Shown here in pieces: positions 53,245 to 64,000 of a stretch of 64,000 nt of DNA. Both the position numbers and the translations under genes were made by a program. Below the pieces are notes generated by a model, which was not told where the DNA came from, ran no database searches, and saw nothing but the letters and a program-made list of their open reading frames with translations. Source of the DNA: Symsagittifera roscoffensis (Eukaryota; Xenacoelomorpha; Acoela; Convolutidae); NCBI RefSeq assembly GCF_963678635.1, contig NC_087069.1, positions 54,542,928 to 54,606,927 of the forward strand. Reading direction: 5' to 3'. The first letter of the stretch is position 1; each line of letters begins with the position of its first letter.

Positions 53245-53327
53245 GTAAAAAAAAATCTTTTTTCTATAAAAAAATACTGTTATAATCTTTGCACTTGAGA
53301 TTTTCTTTCTTTTTCGCTGAAAGCTTT

Positions 53328-53737
53328 TGGAACCTGATCTAAACTACATTTTATGATTGGATAAATTAGATATTTTACCAATGTAAAGTCTTTAATATTA
53401 ACCAATCATGATCCATCTAACTAACAATCCACTTATTTGTAAGTGCTGAAATTACTTGTAATTTCAGCACCAGAGAGATTTGAATTTAACTTAGAAATTA
53501 GTTGAACTCTCCCGAGTACTTCAGCAGCCGCAATAAACCAGTATACCCTAGATCTATTGAGCCTAGCAGAGACTAGTTAAACAACCTGAGACTAGATAGT
53601 ATAAGAGTAAGATTAGGATCGGTATTAGACTAAGAAGTTGCACGAATCTATCCGGCCGAAAATAAGATAGCGTGACGAGCAGACGGTGTACCCTATCCGA
53701 AATTACTCTATGAGTTATACACTTCGGTCCTAACTCA
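53328..53737 (+). repeat. 5' LTR of copy 2
   Basis: 410 bp, TGGAACC to TAACTCA, closely matching both LTRs of copy 1, including the ttgtaagtgctg motif. The primer-binding site tggtgcgaccataagtctcg follows at 53740. Confidence 0.96.
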
Positions 53738-53824
53738 TCTGGTGCGACCATAAGTCTCGAACAAGACCTTAATAGTTTAGAATTAACCAATAATAGATTA
53801 GAAATTAGACAAAACATTTACAAA

Positions 53825-54058
53825 ATGTTATACGACGATAATTTAATCGAAATATCTCTACGACTCAATAGATCAGAGCCAATATTCCGAACGATAACAG
53901 AACTACCCGGAATTGGAAGAAGACCTGGAACCAGAGACGACATACGACAAAGTAGAAACTTGCCATATAGTTATATGATAGTTCGGCAAAAGCCAGAACA
54001 AACTTTTGTATTTAGAATACTACTGGCAATGAATTTAGATTTTCATTTACAAACATAA
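53825..54058 (+). CDS. ORF0, 77-residue leader protein, copy 2
   Basis: Same length and start as 28216-28449; ends with TAA. About nine residues differ, including several in the middle (GIGRRPGTRDD). No domain recognised. Preservation in an otherwise damaged copy supports a real ORF or a conserved RNA. Confidence 0.5.
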   Translation: MLYDDNLIEISLRLNRSEPIFRTITELPGIGRRPGTRDDIRQSRNLPYSYMIVRQKPEQTFVFRILLAMNLDFHLQT

Positions 54059-54988
54059 AACCTTGAAGTCAATCTTCAAAATCATTTCAGGCGCTAAACA
54101 AAATTATTAATATACAATAACGATTGATAAAAAGATCTCAGATCGTTTTCCTAAATTCTGCAGTAATATACAAAACATGTTTGAAGAATATTTATTGGAA
54201 AATCAAAATAAAAATTAGTAGCATGACAATAAATGGTTAGAAATATTAAATCATCTTGGTGTTTCAGCTTCATCACCTAAACATAACAGCATTCATAAGC
54301 TCACTAAAATCACCAAAACACTAAACCTTTTCTTTACACAAATTTAAATCATTATTAAAACTTAAATTCACTTAATTTTAAAATCAGATCATCAAGGCTT
54401 ATCCTTGGATCTTAAATCATTTTCTATTTAATTAAATTTAAAACTTGATCATCAAGGCCTATCCTTGGATCAAAAAGAACAACTTTGTTCTCCCCCACCC
54501 ACTTAACTAGTGTCTAACGACCTCAAACGTCGATTCACCATCCAACCCTTTCTAAAAATCCAGGACTAATAGAAATTTTTAAACAAAACTAATCATTCAA
54601 ATTAGGATAAACAGTGAAGAACTTCGGTTATTCATCCTTCACTTGATCCCCCCTCTTACCAGACCCAGGATAAATCTTAGACGTAGTAAGTTTAAAATAG
54701 TATCTAACGAACTACTCGCGTTCTAATTATACCTGAACCTTGTGGATCGATTTACTATTCTCCAACCCTTGAACACAATCACTACCCCTAAGTAAGATTA
54801 AGTAAGTTAACACCTTAGCTTATACTAGTCACGAGAAAGTAAAAAATCATTCTTCGGAATAGATATACTTTTCTGTCCAACCCTGAACAAATAGACCCAG
54901 GTTAAGCCAACCAAAAAATCGTAAGGACTAACAGTTTAAGCAAATAGAAATCATTTAACAACCTTTTGCACCCGTCATCCTAAACCTT
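54059..54988 (+). other. Structured untranslated leader of copy 2
   Basis: Counterpart of 28450-29379. Holds both 25-base hairpin units at 54387-54411 and 54447-54471, again exactly 60 bp apart. No ORF. Confidence 0.55.
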
Positions 54989-55456
54989 ATGTCATTTAAA
55001 AACCTAGGTAATAAACAAACAATCGTGTTACACAATTGTGAAATAGATAATAAAAAATACGACCTTGTAATCACACCTCATACACAAACAGTTGGATATA
55101 TTCGAACAAAACGACAAACACTAAAAAGAAAAATAATAACTAAACAAAGACAAATAACACGAAAAAGATTTTCAAAAAACCGAAACGCATTTTCAGAATC
55201 AGAAACCAGCAGTTTAGACGAACTTTATAAATTAAAAGAATCAATAGATAAAAATTGCCCAATTCACGATCAATTATATTTCTCTGACTCAGAAACAACC
55301 TCAAATTCATCAAAAAGAGGAAAAAGAAGAATAAAAAAGCAGTATAAACACAAACCAGTACATTTATACAATTGGAATCAACCAATTAGACACATAGATA
55401 ATTACTTATTAACAGTCATTAAACGAAAAAATGAGCCAAACACACACTCCGAGTGA
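54989..55456 (+). CDS. Basic pre-Gag protein, copy 2 (intact)
   Basis: 155 residues from ATG to TGA. It is very basic in two clusters (KRQTLKRKIITKQRQITRKR near 40-60, KRGKRRIKKQYKHKP near 109-123) with a Ser/Glu-rich acidic stretch between (FSESETSSLDEL). Such composition suggests nucleic-acid or nuclear binding; this is inference. The end overlaps the next ATG (55430) out of frame by 27 bp. Copy 1 carries a frameshifted version. No family recognised. Confidence 0.65.
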   Translation: MSFKNLGNKQTIVLHNCEIDNKKYDLVITPHTQTVGYIRTKRQTLKRKIITKQRQITRKRFSKNRNAFSESETSSLDELYKLKESIDKNCPIHDQLYFSDSETTSNSSKRGKRRIKKQYKHKPVHLYNWNQPIRHIDNYLLTVIKRKNEPNTHSE

Positions 55457-55989
55457 AGATAGTCCAGATGATGACGATATCAGTACGAATCGAAACACTA
55501 GTTCGAAAAGCATATTCATTAAATACACACGACTATAAAAATACAAAGATGACAGAAATCTTAATGATGACCTTAACATCACAATTAAGGAAAATAGCAA
55601 TAAAAAAGAGAGCATCCCATCCTTCTTCAATTCGAGAACCCGATTTAGATTTTCGAAAACTAGTAGACAAACTAGAACAAGCAGAAATCACAATGAAACT
55701 CGAAGAAACGGAAAATCTGAAATTACAATACGTTAACAGAATTGAAACAGCTTCCACAAATATTAACAATATACAGGAATCAGATACAGACCTCGTTGAA
55801 AAAATCACTGAAATACTCAATATTTACGAAAAACACCCAAACTTTAAAGGCAAACCATCTTTCAAAAAATGGTGTAATATTGCCGACGATACGGACATAG
55901 CATTCCTGAATGTAGACAAAAACAGCAAGATAATCAAAATAAACCTCAAAAACATAAAGAACCAAATAAATCAATCTATCAGTATATGA
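55430..55989 (+). pseudogene. Gag remnant, copy 2 (large deletions)
   Basis: The acidic ORF starts at ATG 55430 (SPDDDD) but a ~2.09-kb deletion joins it out of frame to the gag core near 55475. The core frame then reads VRIETLVRKAYSLNTHDYKN and AIKKRASHPSSIREPDLDFR. One base is missing inside the zinc knuckle (near 55887), and the RNA-binding tail is deleted near 55987. Capsid and nucleocapsid functions are lost. Confidence 0.85.
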
Positions 55990-58900
55990 ACAACCTTTTT
56001 CATCACATATATATGAAAACCAATTAGAACTCCTTCAAAATTATTATATTGAACCCATCCATTCCACACAAACGACACAAGAAACTAACGAAATCAACAC
56101 TACAAATCAATCCAATGAAAATGACAAAACAAAATGCTTGAATACAAACCACATCTATCAAAATATACAAAAAGAACAACCTAAAGAAAACCTTTGGACA
56201 ATACCATTTCTCTTAGAAAGTCTAAGAAACAAAGAATTTCAACCACCAGATCTTGAAATTGATTTTTTAATTGATTCAGGAGCAGAATCAAATATAATAA
56301 ACATTCCCACAAGGAATGAAATAAAAACTTTACACCCAAAGCTAACACCTCTTGAAACCTCCAGTAAGTTAGCAACAGCACAGGGATCAACATTAATAAA
56401 CTACGGAAAAATCCAATTATTTCTTCTCCCCACAAGAACAATAGAGCAAAGTAAAATTTTAAATAAATCATTTAAACAAATATTCCATATCACCGATATT
56501 AAACATAATATCATTGGAATACCATTTATCTCTAAATATATACCAACAATCAACATCTTGAATAGTAAAATATTAATCAAAGATAAATATACAAAAACAA
56601 AAGACACATCCCTAACATTTTTTCAAAGATTAAATAAACAACCACCATTCTTTTCAAAATTTTACCCAATATATAACCAACAAAGAAAACACTTGAAACC
56701 ACTATCAGGAAACATCTATAATTTTTCAATCAAACAAGTTCACCAATTTGATAAAAAACAAAACAAACAAAAATTTTATATGTCAGATTTTGAATTCAAA
56801 CCTATTCATAAAGTTTTCAAAATCACAATCTCATCAATAAAATATTTGAAAAACTCGAATTCAGATATTATTGCCTTACATGTATACAACAATACACCTT
56901 ACCAAGTAACATTACCTTTAGGACTTTTAGGCTATTGCGAAACCAACGCTACAATATCACCAATACACGAAAAAGCATATCGCGTAAATAATATACTCCA
57001 ATTACTAGATATTTGCCAATCCACAATCCTTAATGAAGAATTATCTATAAATAATATAATAAGTAACGAAAACAGAAATATGGATTATTTCACAAAAACC
57101 CCATATTTCAAACCTACATTCAAGATAAGTAACTACACAGAGAATCAACAGAAATTTTTAACAATGTTTAATTTCCAACATTCACAAATAACACAAGACG
57201 AATTTGAAAAATTAGCCAAACAGCTAATTAAATATTCATCAGTCTATGCAACATCCAAATTTGATGTTGGCAAAATCAGCTCATCACTACATCTCCCATT
57301 AAAACCAGACGCAGTTTTCAAAAAACAGAGAGCAAGTAAAGTACCAATTCACTTACACGATAAAGTGAACAGATTACTCGACATTTTAGAACAATACAAC
57401 ATTATATCACCAGTAAATAAAGAAGAACAACCAAAAGGCAACACATTTATCAACCCCGTTATCATTCTAGCTAAAGGAGAATCATTAAAAATCGTTCTCG
57501 ATGCTAGATACCTCAACTCACTCATAGATGAATCAAAGTGTAATTGGCCCATTGAACCAATACAAGTTATTTTAACAAAAATAAACGGAAAATACTTTAC
57601 AACCGCCGATATGAATAGTGCATATAATCAAATGCCATTAGATGAACAATCACGACGTTTAACACAATTTGTTATTGGAAACCAACAATATGAATTCAAC
57701 CGCTTATTCTAGGGAATATCCATAGGACCAGCAGCATTTTCAGCTTTTATGAGCAAAATTTTTAGACCACTAATACTCAAGAAAAACGCAATCACCTATT
57801 TAGACGATGTTTTTATGCAATCACAAACAAAAGAAGAAATGTTCAATGTTTTAGAACAATATCACCAAATACTTCAGAACGAAAATCTGAAGGCCGCCCC
57901 CGATAAATCACACTTCTTTCACACTAAATCACAAAGACAAGAGTTAAATTCTTAGGACATAATATAGAAAGAAAAACAATCACTCCATTGGAATCACGCA
58001 TTGACGCTATTCAAAAACTCCAACCACCAACAAATAAAAATAAAATCCAAGAATTTCTTGGAATGTTAAACTTTTTAAGCAAATATGTTTATAAAATACA
58101 ATTATATCTACGACCATTCTATAATATACTTAGACAACAAAATAATTTTGAATGGAATACAGAACATCAAGCACGATTTGAAGAAATAAAGAAACTCTTA
58201 ACTGAACAAATTTCAAACACAATTCCAGATCCCGATCAACCATTTTATGCAATGTGCGATGCTTCGAACTTTGGCATCGGCGCAGCATTATTACAATCAC
58301 ATAATGGTACAAATAAAATGAACCTCATATCAGCAAATTCTCGATTATTCACTCAAGCAGAGCTACGACTCTCAACTCTAATGAGAGAATGTACAGCCAT
58401 AATATATACACTAACAGAATATGAATTTCTAATAATAATTTCAAAATAATCACTATGAAGTTGATCTACTTGGAACATCAACTTTTAAACCAATTCCATA
58501 TTTCACAATGGATAAAAAATAACATCCAACAAAAAAGAACAAAAAACAACACCCGCCTAAAAAAGACCATTTTCCACTAATTGAAAAAGAAAATTTAACT
58601 GATAAAATAAACTTATCAGGACCACAAACAAACGATTCAAAATACACAATAAATCAAGTTTTTGACCTCTATGACCCACTTGATACAATACCCTTATCTA
58701 AATTAGAAATTGAAAACATTTTTCTCCCCCCAACAGAAACAATTACAATTTCAACACTGAAACAATATCAAAATCTTGACCCGGTAATTCGACAACTAAA
58801 ATCATGGCACAAATATAAAACTAAACCTATCAAGGCAGATTCAACTATTCTAGGAAACAAAAAACTCCTCCGATACTTTCGCAAATTTAATAACACAACA

Positions 58901-60492
58901 ATTAACGAAAATACAGACCTTTTAGAATATAAATTAAATGAATCTACAGTTCCCTGTCTCCCTTTAAGTATGATTCTCATAGCTTTTAACATTTCACATA
59001 CACAGAATATTAAAGGACACTCTGGATCAGAGAAAACATATTCAAATTTCATACAAAACTTTTATTTCCCAAATGCACCAATTTGGATAAAAGTACTATG
59101 CAATGACTGTATAATATGCCAACTAAATAAACCTTACCCAAATCAAAAACAAATAGCACAAAAACAAGATTTTAAAGGACAAAGTTTGTACTTTAATCAC
59201 CGTATCTCATTTGATACTAAAGGACCAATTTCACCCTCATCAGAAGGAAACTCCTACATTATGGTAATTGTTGACGCATTTACACATTATGTAGCACTTA
59301 ACCCAGTACCACATTGTAACGCTTATTATGCTTACACAACGCTTTATGAACACTGGATAGCAAAATTTGGACTACCAGAAATTTTAGTTACAGACAACGG
59401 TACAGAATTCATAAATAATGAAATCATCACACTATGTCATTTATATAACATTAAACACAAACCACGTACATCTCACGCACCTTGGACAAACGGCTTAGTC
59501 GAAGGTATGAACCGTTCATTACAAGAATATCTTAGATGTATCATCAATGGAAATGATTCAAGATATACCGAATGGTCAGCAGATGTAAAACTATTTCCCT
59601 TAGCATATAATTCACAAATCACGACAACTCTAGGAATGTCACCATATGAAATTGTTTTTAACCAAAAGCCACGCAAACCAATAATGTTTACAGCAAACTC
59701 TCATAAAAACGCACAAGGTTATTGTCAACCAAATAAAGACTCAATTTGTTATACCCTACCTTTACATACACACGATGAAGATCATTTTCATCACCCACAA
59801 ATTCTTAAATTAGCCTCCGGTACACACACCGAATGGATTTTAAATAGAGATAAAAAACACAATGAAATTTATCAAAAAATAACAAAAAAGTTGTTACAAA
59901 GGCAAAACATTAATGAACAAATAAATTCACGCTTTACACCAGCCTCCGATTCAAAAATTGGAACATTTGTTTTAATACCCAATTTTACCACTCAAAAATG
60001 AATTTCTAAAAAATTACAACCCCTTCGTAAAGGACCATACCAAATAATTGCAAAACCCACTGATGTCACATATAAAATCACCGACTCAGACAAAAAAGAA
60101 ATCGTTCAGCACCGAAATAACCTATTACCTTATTATCCAAAAGAATACGCACTCAGCGAACTAACTCAATTATATTCTTTTACAGGTTTAAAAGTTATTC
60201 AAAATGACCCACATCCGGAAAACACAACAAAGGAACAAAATGATATTCACATCGGAAATAAAAATACAAAATCAACCACCACAAAAAACAATACAAAAAA
60301 CCTAGACCAAAAAACATCTCAAAAAGAAAGAAAAAATAGAAAAATGACCGAACAAATAATACCCCAAGAGCAAATCGACAAATCAGAACATAGAAAATCA
60401 ACACGACTTAGAAATCAACCACGTAAAAATTATAAAATATTCATCCCACAATCTAAAATATTAAAGAAAGTCGAATTTCAAAAGCAATTTTA
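55970..60492 (+). pseudogene. Pol polyprotein, copy 2
   Basis: The frame opens at 55970 and can be followed to TAG 60490-60492. The protease and most of RT are in one uninterrupted frame (to 57712): DSGA at 56273-56284, AYNQMPLDEQ, then TAG at 57710-57712 where copy 1 has Tyr. YLDD is at 57797-57808. An indel near 57925-57950 shifts the frame before LGHNI-type sequence, a ~0.34-kb deletion at 58440 removes the RNase H end, and integrase is intact from the zinc-binding region through D,D-35-E to a TGA at 59999-60001. After that TGA the same frame encodes the GPY/F-like module (RKGPYQIIAKPTDVTYKI) and a basic tail. Confidence 0.93.
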
Positions 60493-61087
60493 GCTCTATA
60501 CTTCACAGTCTTGGAAACTCTAAAACGTTTTCAATTTTCATTTTTCAAAATAACATGCTGACAAACACGCATTGATTCTAGTTCCAATTTAGACCAATAG
60601 GATTCATCCAATCCGTCACCTTCTCTAACTTAAACTCAGATCAATTAGACGAATCATATAAAACTCCAGGCATATCTATAACTATAACTTTACGACCTCC
60701 AGGTCAAAAATAAGTAAACCACTCCAACATGACAACTAAAATAAATATCACCATAATACCATATCCCTCCCTTATCTAATAACCCAAAGATCAACAATAT
60801 TTCCCCAACTCAGACCACGAATACCCCCCAAACAAATCTGTTAACTTAGCCTAAAGTAACAAAACGAACATTTTAATTAGCCTAAAGTACAAAAATCTCA
60901 CCATACCCCGGACCATTTGACAAACAAAAATAAAGAAAAAGACGACCTCCCGATCACCATAAAAATTGCCCCCAACATTTTTTTTACAAAACTCAACCCA
61001 CTTGTCAAAAAACTAATAAATAATCCGACCACACTTGAAAATTGCTCCAAACAACAAAAAATATTCGATCAAGAAGTCATTTCTTAA
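60493..61087 (+). other. Inter-ORF spacer downstream of pol, copy 2
   Basis: Non-coding, alignable with 38048-38611 including aataacatgctgacaaacac and ctccaggcatatctata. Confidence 0.5.
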
Positions 61088-61318
61088 ATGCTCTTCTATC
61101 AAACAGTCACTAAAATTATCACAAACCTCAAACAGTTTTTTACGATACTTGAAACTTTCATAATATTTCTTTTTGATATCCTTGAATCTTTTCTAATAAT
61201 CTTAATCATTTTTTGTAATATTTTTTTAATTTTCTACTTTATATTCGAACTATTTCTCCAACTTTCAAAAACCCTTGATTATATCCACAGGTACGATTCA
61301 TACAACTTGTCTAAATGA
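61088..61318 (+). CDS. Small membrane ORF 1, copy 2 (76 residues)
   Basis: ATG at 61088 to TGA at 61316-61318. It is extremely hydrophobic: FFTILETFIIFLFDILESFL, then IIFCNIFLIFYFIFELFL, giving one or two membrane spans. The stop overlaps the next ATG as ATGA (61315-61318). In copy 1 it is broken by TGA. No family recognised. Confidence 0.55.
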   Translation: MLFYQTVTKIITNLKQFFTILETFIIFLFDILESFLIILIIFCNIFLIFYFIFELFLQLSKTLDYIHRYDSYNLSK

Positions 61319-61503
61319 TACGAACTATTTTCAGTAGAACTGATATTTTTCTACTATTTGTAATTTTCATAACATTTTTATCATCCCTCATTTTGACCAT
61401 ATGCAAATGTATAAAGAAAGCAATCCTCACATTTGCCCTAGCAACAATCCTTCTAATTCTTTTTTTAGAAGAATACTATAATAAACATAAACTTTTTCAC
61501 TAA
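61315..61503 (+). CDS. Small membrane ORF 2, copy 2 (62 residues)
   Basis: ATG at 61315 inside the ATGA overlap, TAA at 61501-61503. Two hydrophobic spans (IFLLFVIFITFLSSLILTI and ILTFALATILLILFL) are separated by CKCIKKA, a cysteine/lysine loop. A viroporin-like hairpin is one possibility, judged from layout only. Copy 1 has a frameshift after the first few codons, but its downstream nucleotides are closely conserved. Confidence 0.55.
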   Translation: MIRTIFSRTDIFLLFVIFITFLSSLILTICKCIKKAILTFALATILLILFLEEYYNKHKLFH

Positions 61504-61714
61504 AATAATAAATCAAAAACCTATCAAAAATTGCTACCCAACAGTCACAAAGTCAGTCTTCACCGACATCATCCCAAGATAACCCAACAACACCTTCAAC
61601 TACTCAAAATCCTCAAACATCTACACGAATTTCCTTTAAGATAACCCATACACTTTTGAAGAACGACACGCTCGTTTATCTGAACCACTAGAACCAGTTC
61701 AACGACAAGCACTT

Positions 61715-62641
61715 TTGAGTGAACCAACATATAACCTATACCCAACACTACCACAAGAACTAAGTAGAATACAAAATCTTGGTCAAAACCAAAACACAAC
61801 AGAAATAAATAGACAAATTATACATCCTCGACGAAATAGAAATTTTCAAACTCCCCGAGTTCACTTTGAAATACCTCAATCACCATCACAAAGCACTCCA
61901 GAAAATCCCACTGGTATCTTACCAGAAACCCCTACACTTCTTTCACAACGAAGTACTTCAAGCCTACCCTCAGATTACTTAGGTTCAACACCAACATCTG
62001 AACAAATACGTGAAAATCCCTTTAATCACTCAAACCAAACATCACGACTACCATATTGGACAACACATTCATTCACACAAGGTGAACCAAATTTAATCAA
62101 TGACCCAATAGACATTTCTTCAGATACAACATCCTCATCACTACCAGAAACATTATCACTACTATCAACACCATTAATTAGTCAAGTTTCACCGACGCCT
62201 TTTAACTTAAATTTTCCAAATAATCTCGACGCCAGATATCGAGAACAATCATCAACAAATATCCCTTTAAGACTAGATTGGAACACATTTACAGCACCTC
62301 CACCATTATTTGGACAACACTCAGAAAGTAACCGACTCCACAACTGGGCACTTAATAGATTACAATATAGACAAGATATCCACGAAGACATTCGTGATCA
62401 TAACATCCAAATACTCCAACAAAATAGTCTACAGTTAAAACTTGAAATCACAGTTAAACTAAACAACATTGCTCAACATCCCTACCCATTAAACCCACCA
62501 AACATAACAGCTCAATCACTACCACCACCATTTATACCCACTGAAGTAATATATAAATACGACAGATATACCAAAAAGACAATTGGTTACATTACATTTT
62601 ATAACCCATACTCAGGATTATCATACACATGTCTATTCTAA
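61715..62641 (+). CDS. Methionine-free ORF, copy 2
   Basis: 308 codons from a TTG to TAA (62639-62641) with no ATG; related to 39040-40173. The Ser/Pro/Thr-rich head varies between copies, while the last ~130 codons are nearly identical, down to third positions (see the 177-bp block). The upstream part is shifted by an indel near 61635. It overlaps the env ATG by 13 bases, as in copy 1. Confidence 0.7.
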   Translation: MSEPTYNLYPTLPQELSRIQNLGQNQNTTEINRQIIHPRRNRNFQTPRVHFEIPQSPSQSTPENPTGILPETPTLLSQRSTSSLPSDYLGSTPTSEQIRENPFNHSNQTSRLPYWTTHSFTQGEPNLINDPIDISSDTTSSSLPETLSLLSTPLISQVSPTPFNLNFPNNLDARYREQSSTNIPLRLDWNTFTAPPPLFGQHSESNRLHNWALNRLQYRQDIHEDIRDHNIQILQQNSLQLKLEITVKLNNIAQHPYPLNPPNITAQSLPPPFIPTEVIYKYDRYTKKTIGYITFYNPYSGLSYTCLF

Positions 62642-64000
62642 AATTATTAATTTTTCTCCAACTCCTTTTTCTAGTAATCTCAAATCAAAACATAAACCCT
62701 TCCCCCCGCACAGGACCCCAAGATTTATTAGTAACACATTACGATTGTGAAGAAAACGAACAAAAAACACTACACAAGTATGCAATAAATCAAGTATCAC
62801 AATGCGAAACAGAACCCCAAGCCATAGAAACTACAAATGTAATAGCAACACTTTATTCAAAAGCCCGAGCAACAACAGTTACAGGATATAAATTCACAGC
62901 AACATTTTCCGAAAAGAAAGTACTTTGTTCACAAGTCTCGAACGGAAATAAAAACCGACTTTACCGTGAATCATTCTACCAGAGTAATATCGAACGACTT
63001 TTACACCTAAATCCCAAAGATTGTAAAAACGAGTTACTTAGACTAAATATCACACAAAATAAAAACTCAGATAGAAAGTTAGTATACTTTCAAGTTTTTT
63101 CAGACTCTGTACATCAAGCAGAACTTGAAAGATACCAAGGACATATAAAACTAGATGACAAATACCCATATAACGGCGCACACGGACGATTAACCTATGA
63201 CATACACGATAAACATTGGATACCACACATTGGTATAAATAACCCATCAAACTGCAAAGCAGACACAAAAAATAAAGGTTACCAAGAGATAATGTTTTTC
63301 GATTGGAAAATACAACTCGAAAAAATACAACTCACACGAGATTTATCAGACAACACAATGATCTATCAAGGAATAAGATTACCTTGTAAAAATGATCAAG
63401 GTTATTGCGACCCTACCACACGAACACAAGCAACAATTGTTTGGTTCCCTGAAGACACATGTACAACATTTCAAGTAGCAAAAATACACGCTCGTATGAT
63501 AAAATTTCACGAAAAATATTTTATACAATCAATACCATATGAACAAGTAAATCCATTACGAAAAATAAGTTCTGATTTTCGAAACTTTCAAAATATAGAA
63601 AATAAATTAACACGTTTTCAAGTATATCAAGAAACAGAACTTGCATGTAAATATAAAAACCCACTTCACAAAACACAATACTCTGAAATACTAGTTGAAT
63701 ACGAAAATGGATTCGACATGATCACTGGAAAAATCAAAGTCGACCCATACGCCACAAGTCATCCCCTAAATGAAGGAACCTCATATATACCAGTTAATTT
63801 TCAAAAGAATACAGGTCAACCTGGTGGACATCTAAAACCCCAAGACGCTCAAAGCACACGTTTACAAGAACTATCACTAATGAATAGTACATATTTTGGT
63901 AATATCCACTATGATATTCACTTAGACATGAAACTAGACTATACGATTAGCCGAATTTTTCAAGAAATGTCCCTCTCCGAATTAGGAACACTACACCAAC
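62629..64000 (+). CDS. Env-like glycoprotein, copy 2 (3' end beyond window)
   Basis: ATG at 62629 followed by a signal peptide (KLLIFLQLLFLVISNQ). I find no stop from there to the window end (about 457 codons). It follows the copy-1 protein closely, with the DLLVTHYDCEENE block and most cysteines; the Cys of CADSVHQA is replaced (VFSDSVHQA) and the Cys in MICQGIRLPC is a Tyr. Whether the gene is intact cannot be judged here. Confidence 0.75.
   Translation, partial: MSILKLLIFLQLLFLVISNQNINPSPRTGPQDLLVTHYDCEENEQKTLHKYAINQVSQCETEPQAIETTNVIATLYSKARATTVTGYKFTATFSEKKVLCSQVSNGNKNRLYRESFYQSNIERLLHLNPKDCKNELLRLNITQNKNSDRKLVYFQVFSDSVHQAELERYQGHIKLDDKYPYNGAHGRLTYDIHDKHWIPHIGINNPSNCKADTKNKGYQEIMFFDWKIQLEKIQLTRDLSDNTMIYQGIRLPCKNDQGYCDPTTRTQATIVWFPEDTCTTFQVAKIHARMIKFHEKYFIQSIPYEQVNPLRKISSDFRNFQNIENKLTRFQVYQETELACKYKNPLHKTQYSEILVEYENGFDMITGKIKVDPYATSHPLNEGTSYIPVNFQKNTGQPGGHLKPQDAQSTRLQELSLMNSTYFGNIHYDIHLDMKLDYTISRIFQEMSLSELGTLHQ

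Larger units (their letters stand above)
53328..64000 (+). mobile_element. Giant LTR retroelement, copy 2 (incomplete: runs off the window)
   Basis: Same family and orientation as 27719-46605. The 5' LTR, leader, basic ORF, pol, small membrane ORFs, Met-free ORF and the start of env are present. Relative to copy 1 it lacks about 2.09 kb of gag 5' sequence (junction near 55475), about 0.77 kb of the gag tail (near 55987) and about 0.34 kb of RNase H/connection (near 58440). These account for the shorter distance from LTR to env (9.3 against 12.4 kb). Confidence 0.95.

Noticed and set aside
27719-64000. Non-standard genetic code (stops at Tyr/Trp positions)
   Set aside because: The stops differ between the two copies and sense codons stand at the same places in the other copy, so they are mutations.

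Overview
The window looks like AT-rich nuclear DNA of an invertebrate animal. It has no bacterial-style operons, it uses standard stop codons, and it is dominated by transposable elements and a long satellite. Phylum and species cannot be read from the sequence. Almost nothing looks like an ordinary host gene; the best candidates are a possible terminal exon at 52892-53244, a membrane-type exon at 47830-48135 and a tiny secreted-type reading frame at 51098-51253.

Layout: (1) 1-10.7 kb is non-coding DNA built from old dispersed repeats, including three copies of a ~180-bp MITE-like element. (2) 10.73-24.11 kb is a homogeneous 55-bp satellite of about 164 units with higher-order repeats of 3, 12 and 15 units. 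It is split by one non-LTR retrotransposon (16787-21132, minus strand) flanked by a 7-bp target duplication. That element carries an ORF1 with a virus-like 2A motif followed by a PHD-type zinc finger, and an ORF2 with an APE endonuclease, a reverse transcriptase and C-terminal zinc fingers, ending almost directly in a GAA-type tail. In-frame stops and an altered catalytic box (FADE) make this copy defective. (3) 24.1-27.7 kb holds two decayed LINE fragments in opposite orientation. (4) 27719-46605 is a complete 18.9-kb Ty3/Gypsy-type LTR retroelement with 410-bp LTRs and a 4-bp target duplication. (5) 46.6-53.3 kb is mostly repeats. (6) 53328 to the window end is a second copy of the LTR element in the same orientation, cut off inside env and carrying three internal deletions.

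The LTR element is the main interest. Its order is 5' LTR, primer-binding site, 77-codon ORF0, structured leader, basic ORF, acidic ORF, Gag with zinc knuckle, Pol (protease, RT, RNase H, integrase with GPY/F tail), two tiny membrane ORFs, a 377-codon ORF with no methionine codon, an env-like glycoprotein that overlaps it, a cytoplasmic-tail-like ORF with a PTAP motif, an unrecognised ~600-residue protein, then a consensus splice donor and acceptor and two small ORFs before the 3' LTR. Several neighbouring ORFs overlap as ATGA, which suggests coupled translation. Both copies are damaged by different mutations, so the family plan is visible only by comparing them. Together this resembles a complex-retrovirus-like gene plan inside a Gypsy element, with an env that recalls gB-like (class III, chuvirus-type) glycoproteins. 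The family assignments are from recognisable motifs; no database search was possible.
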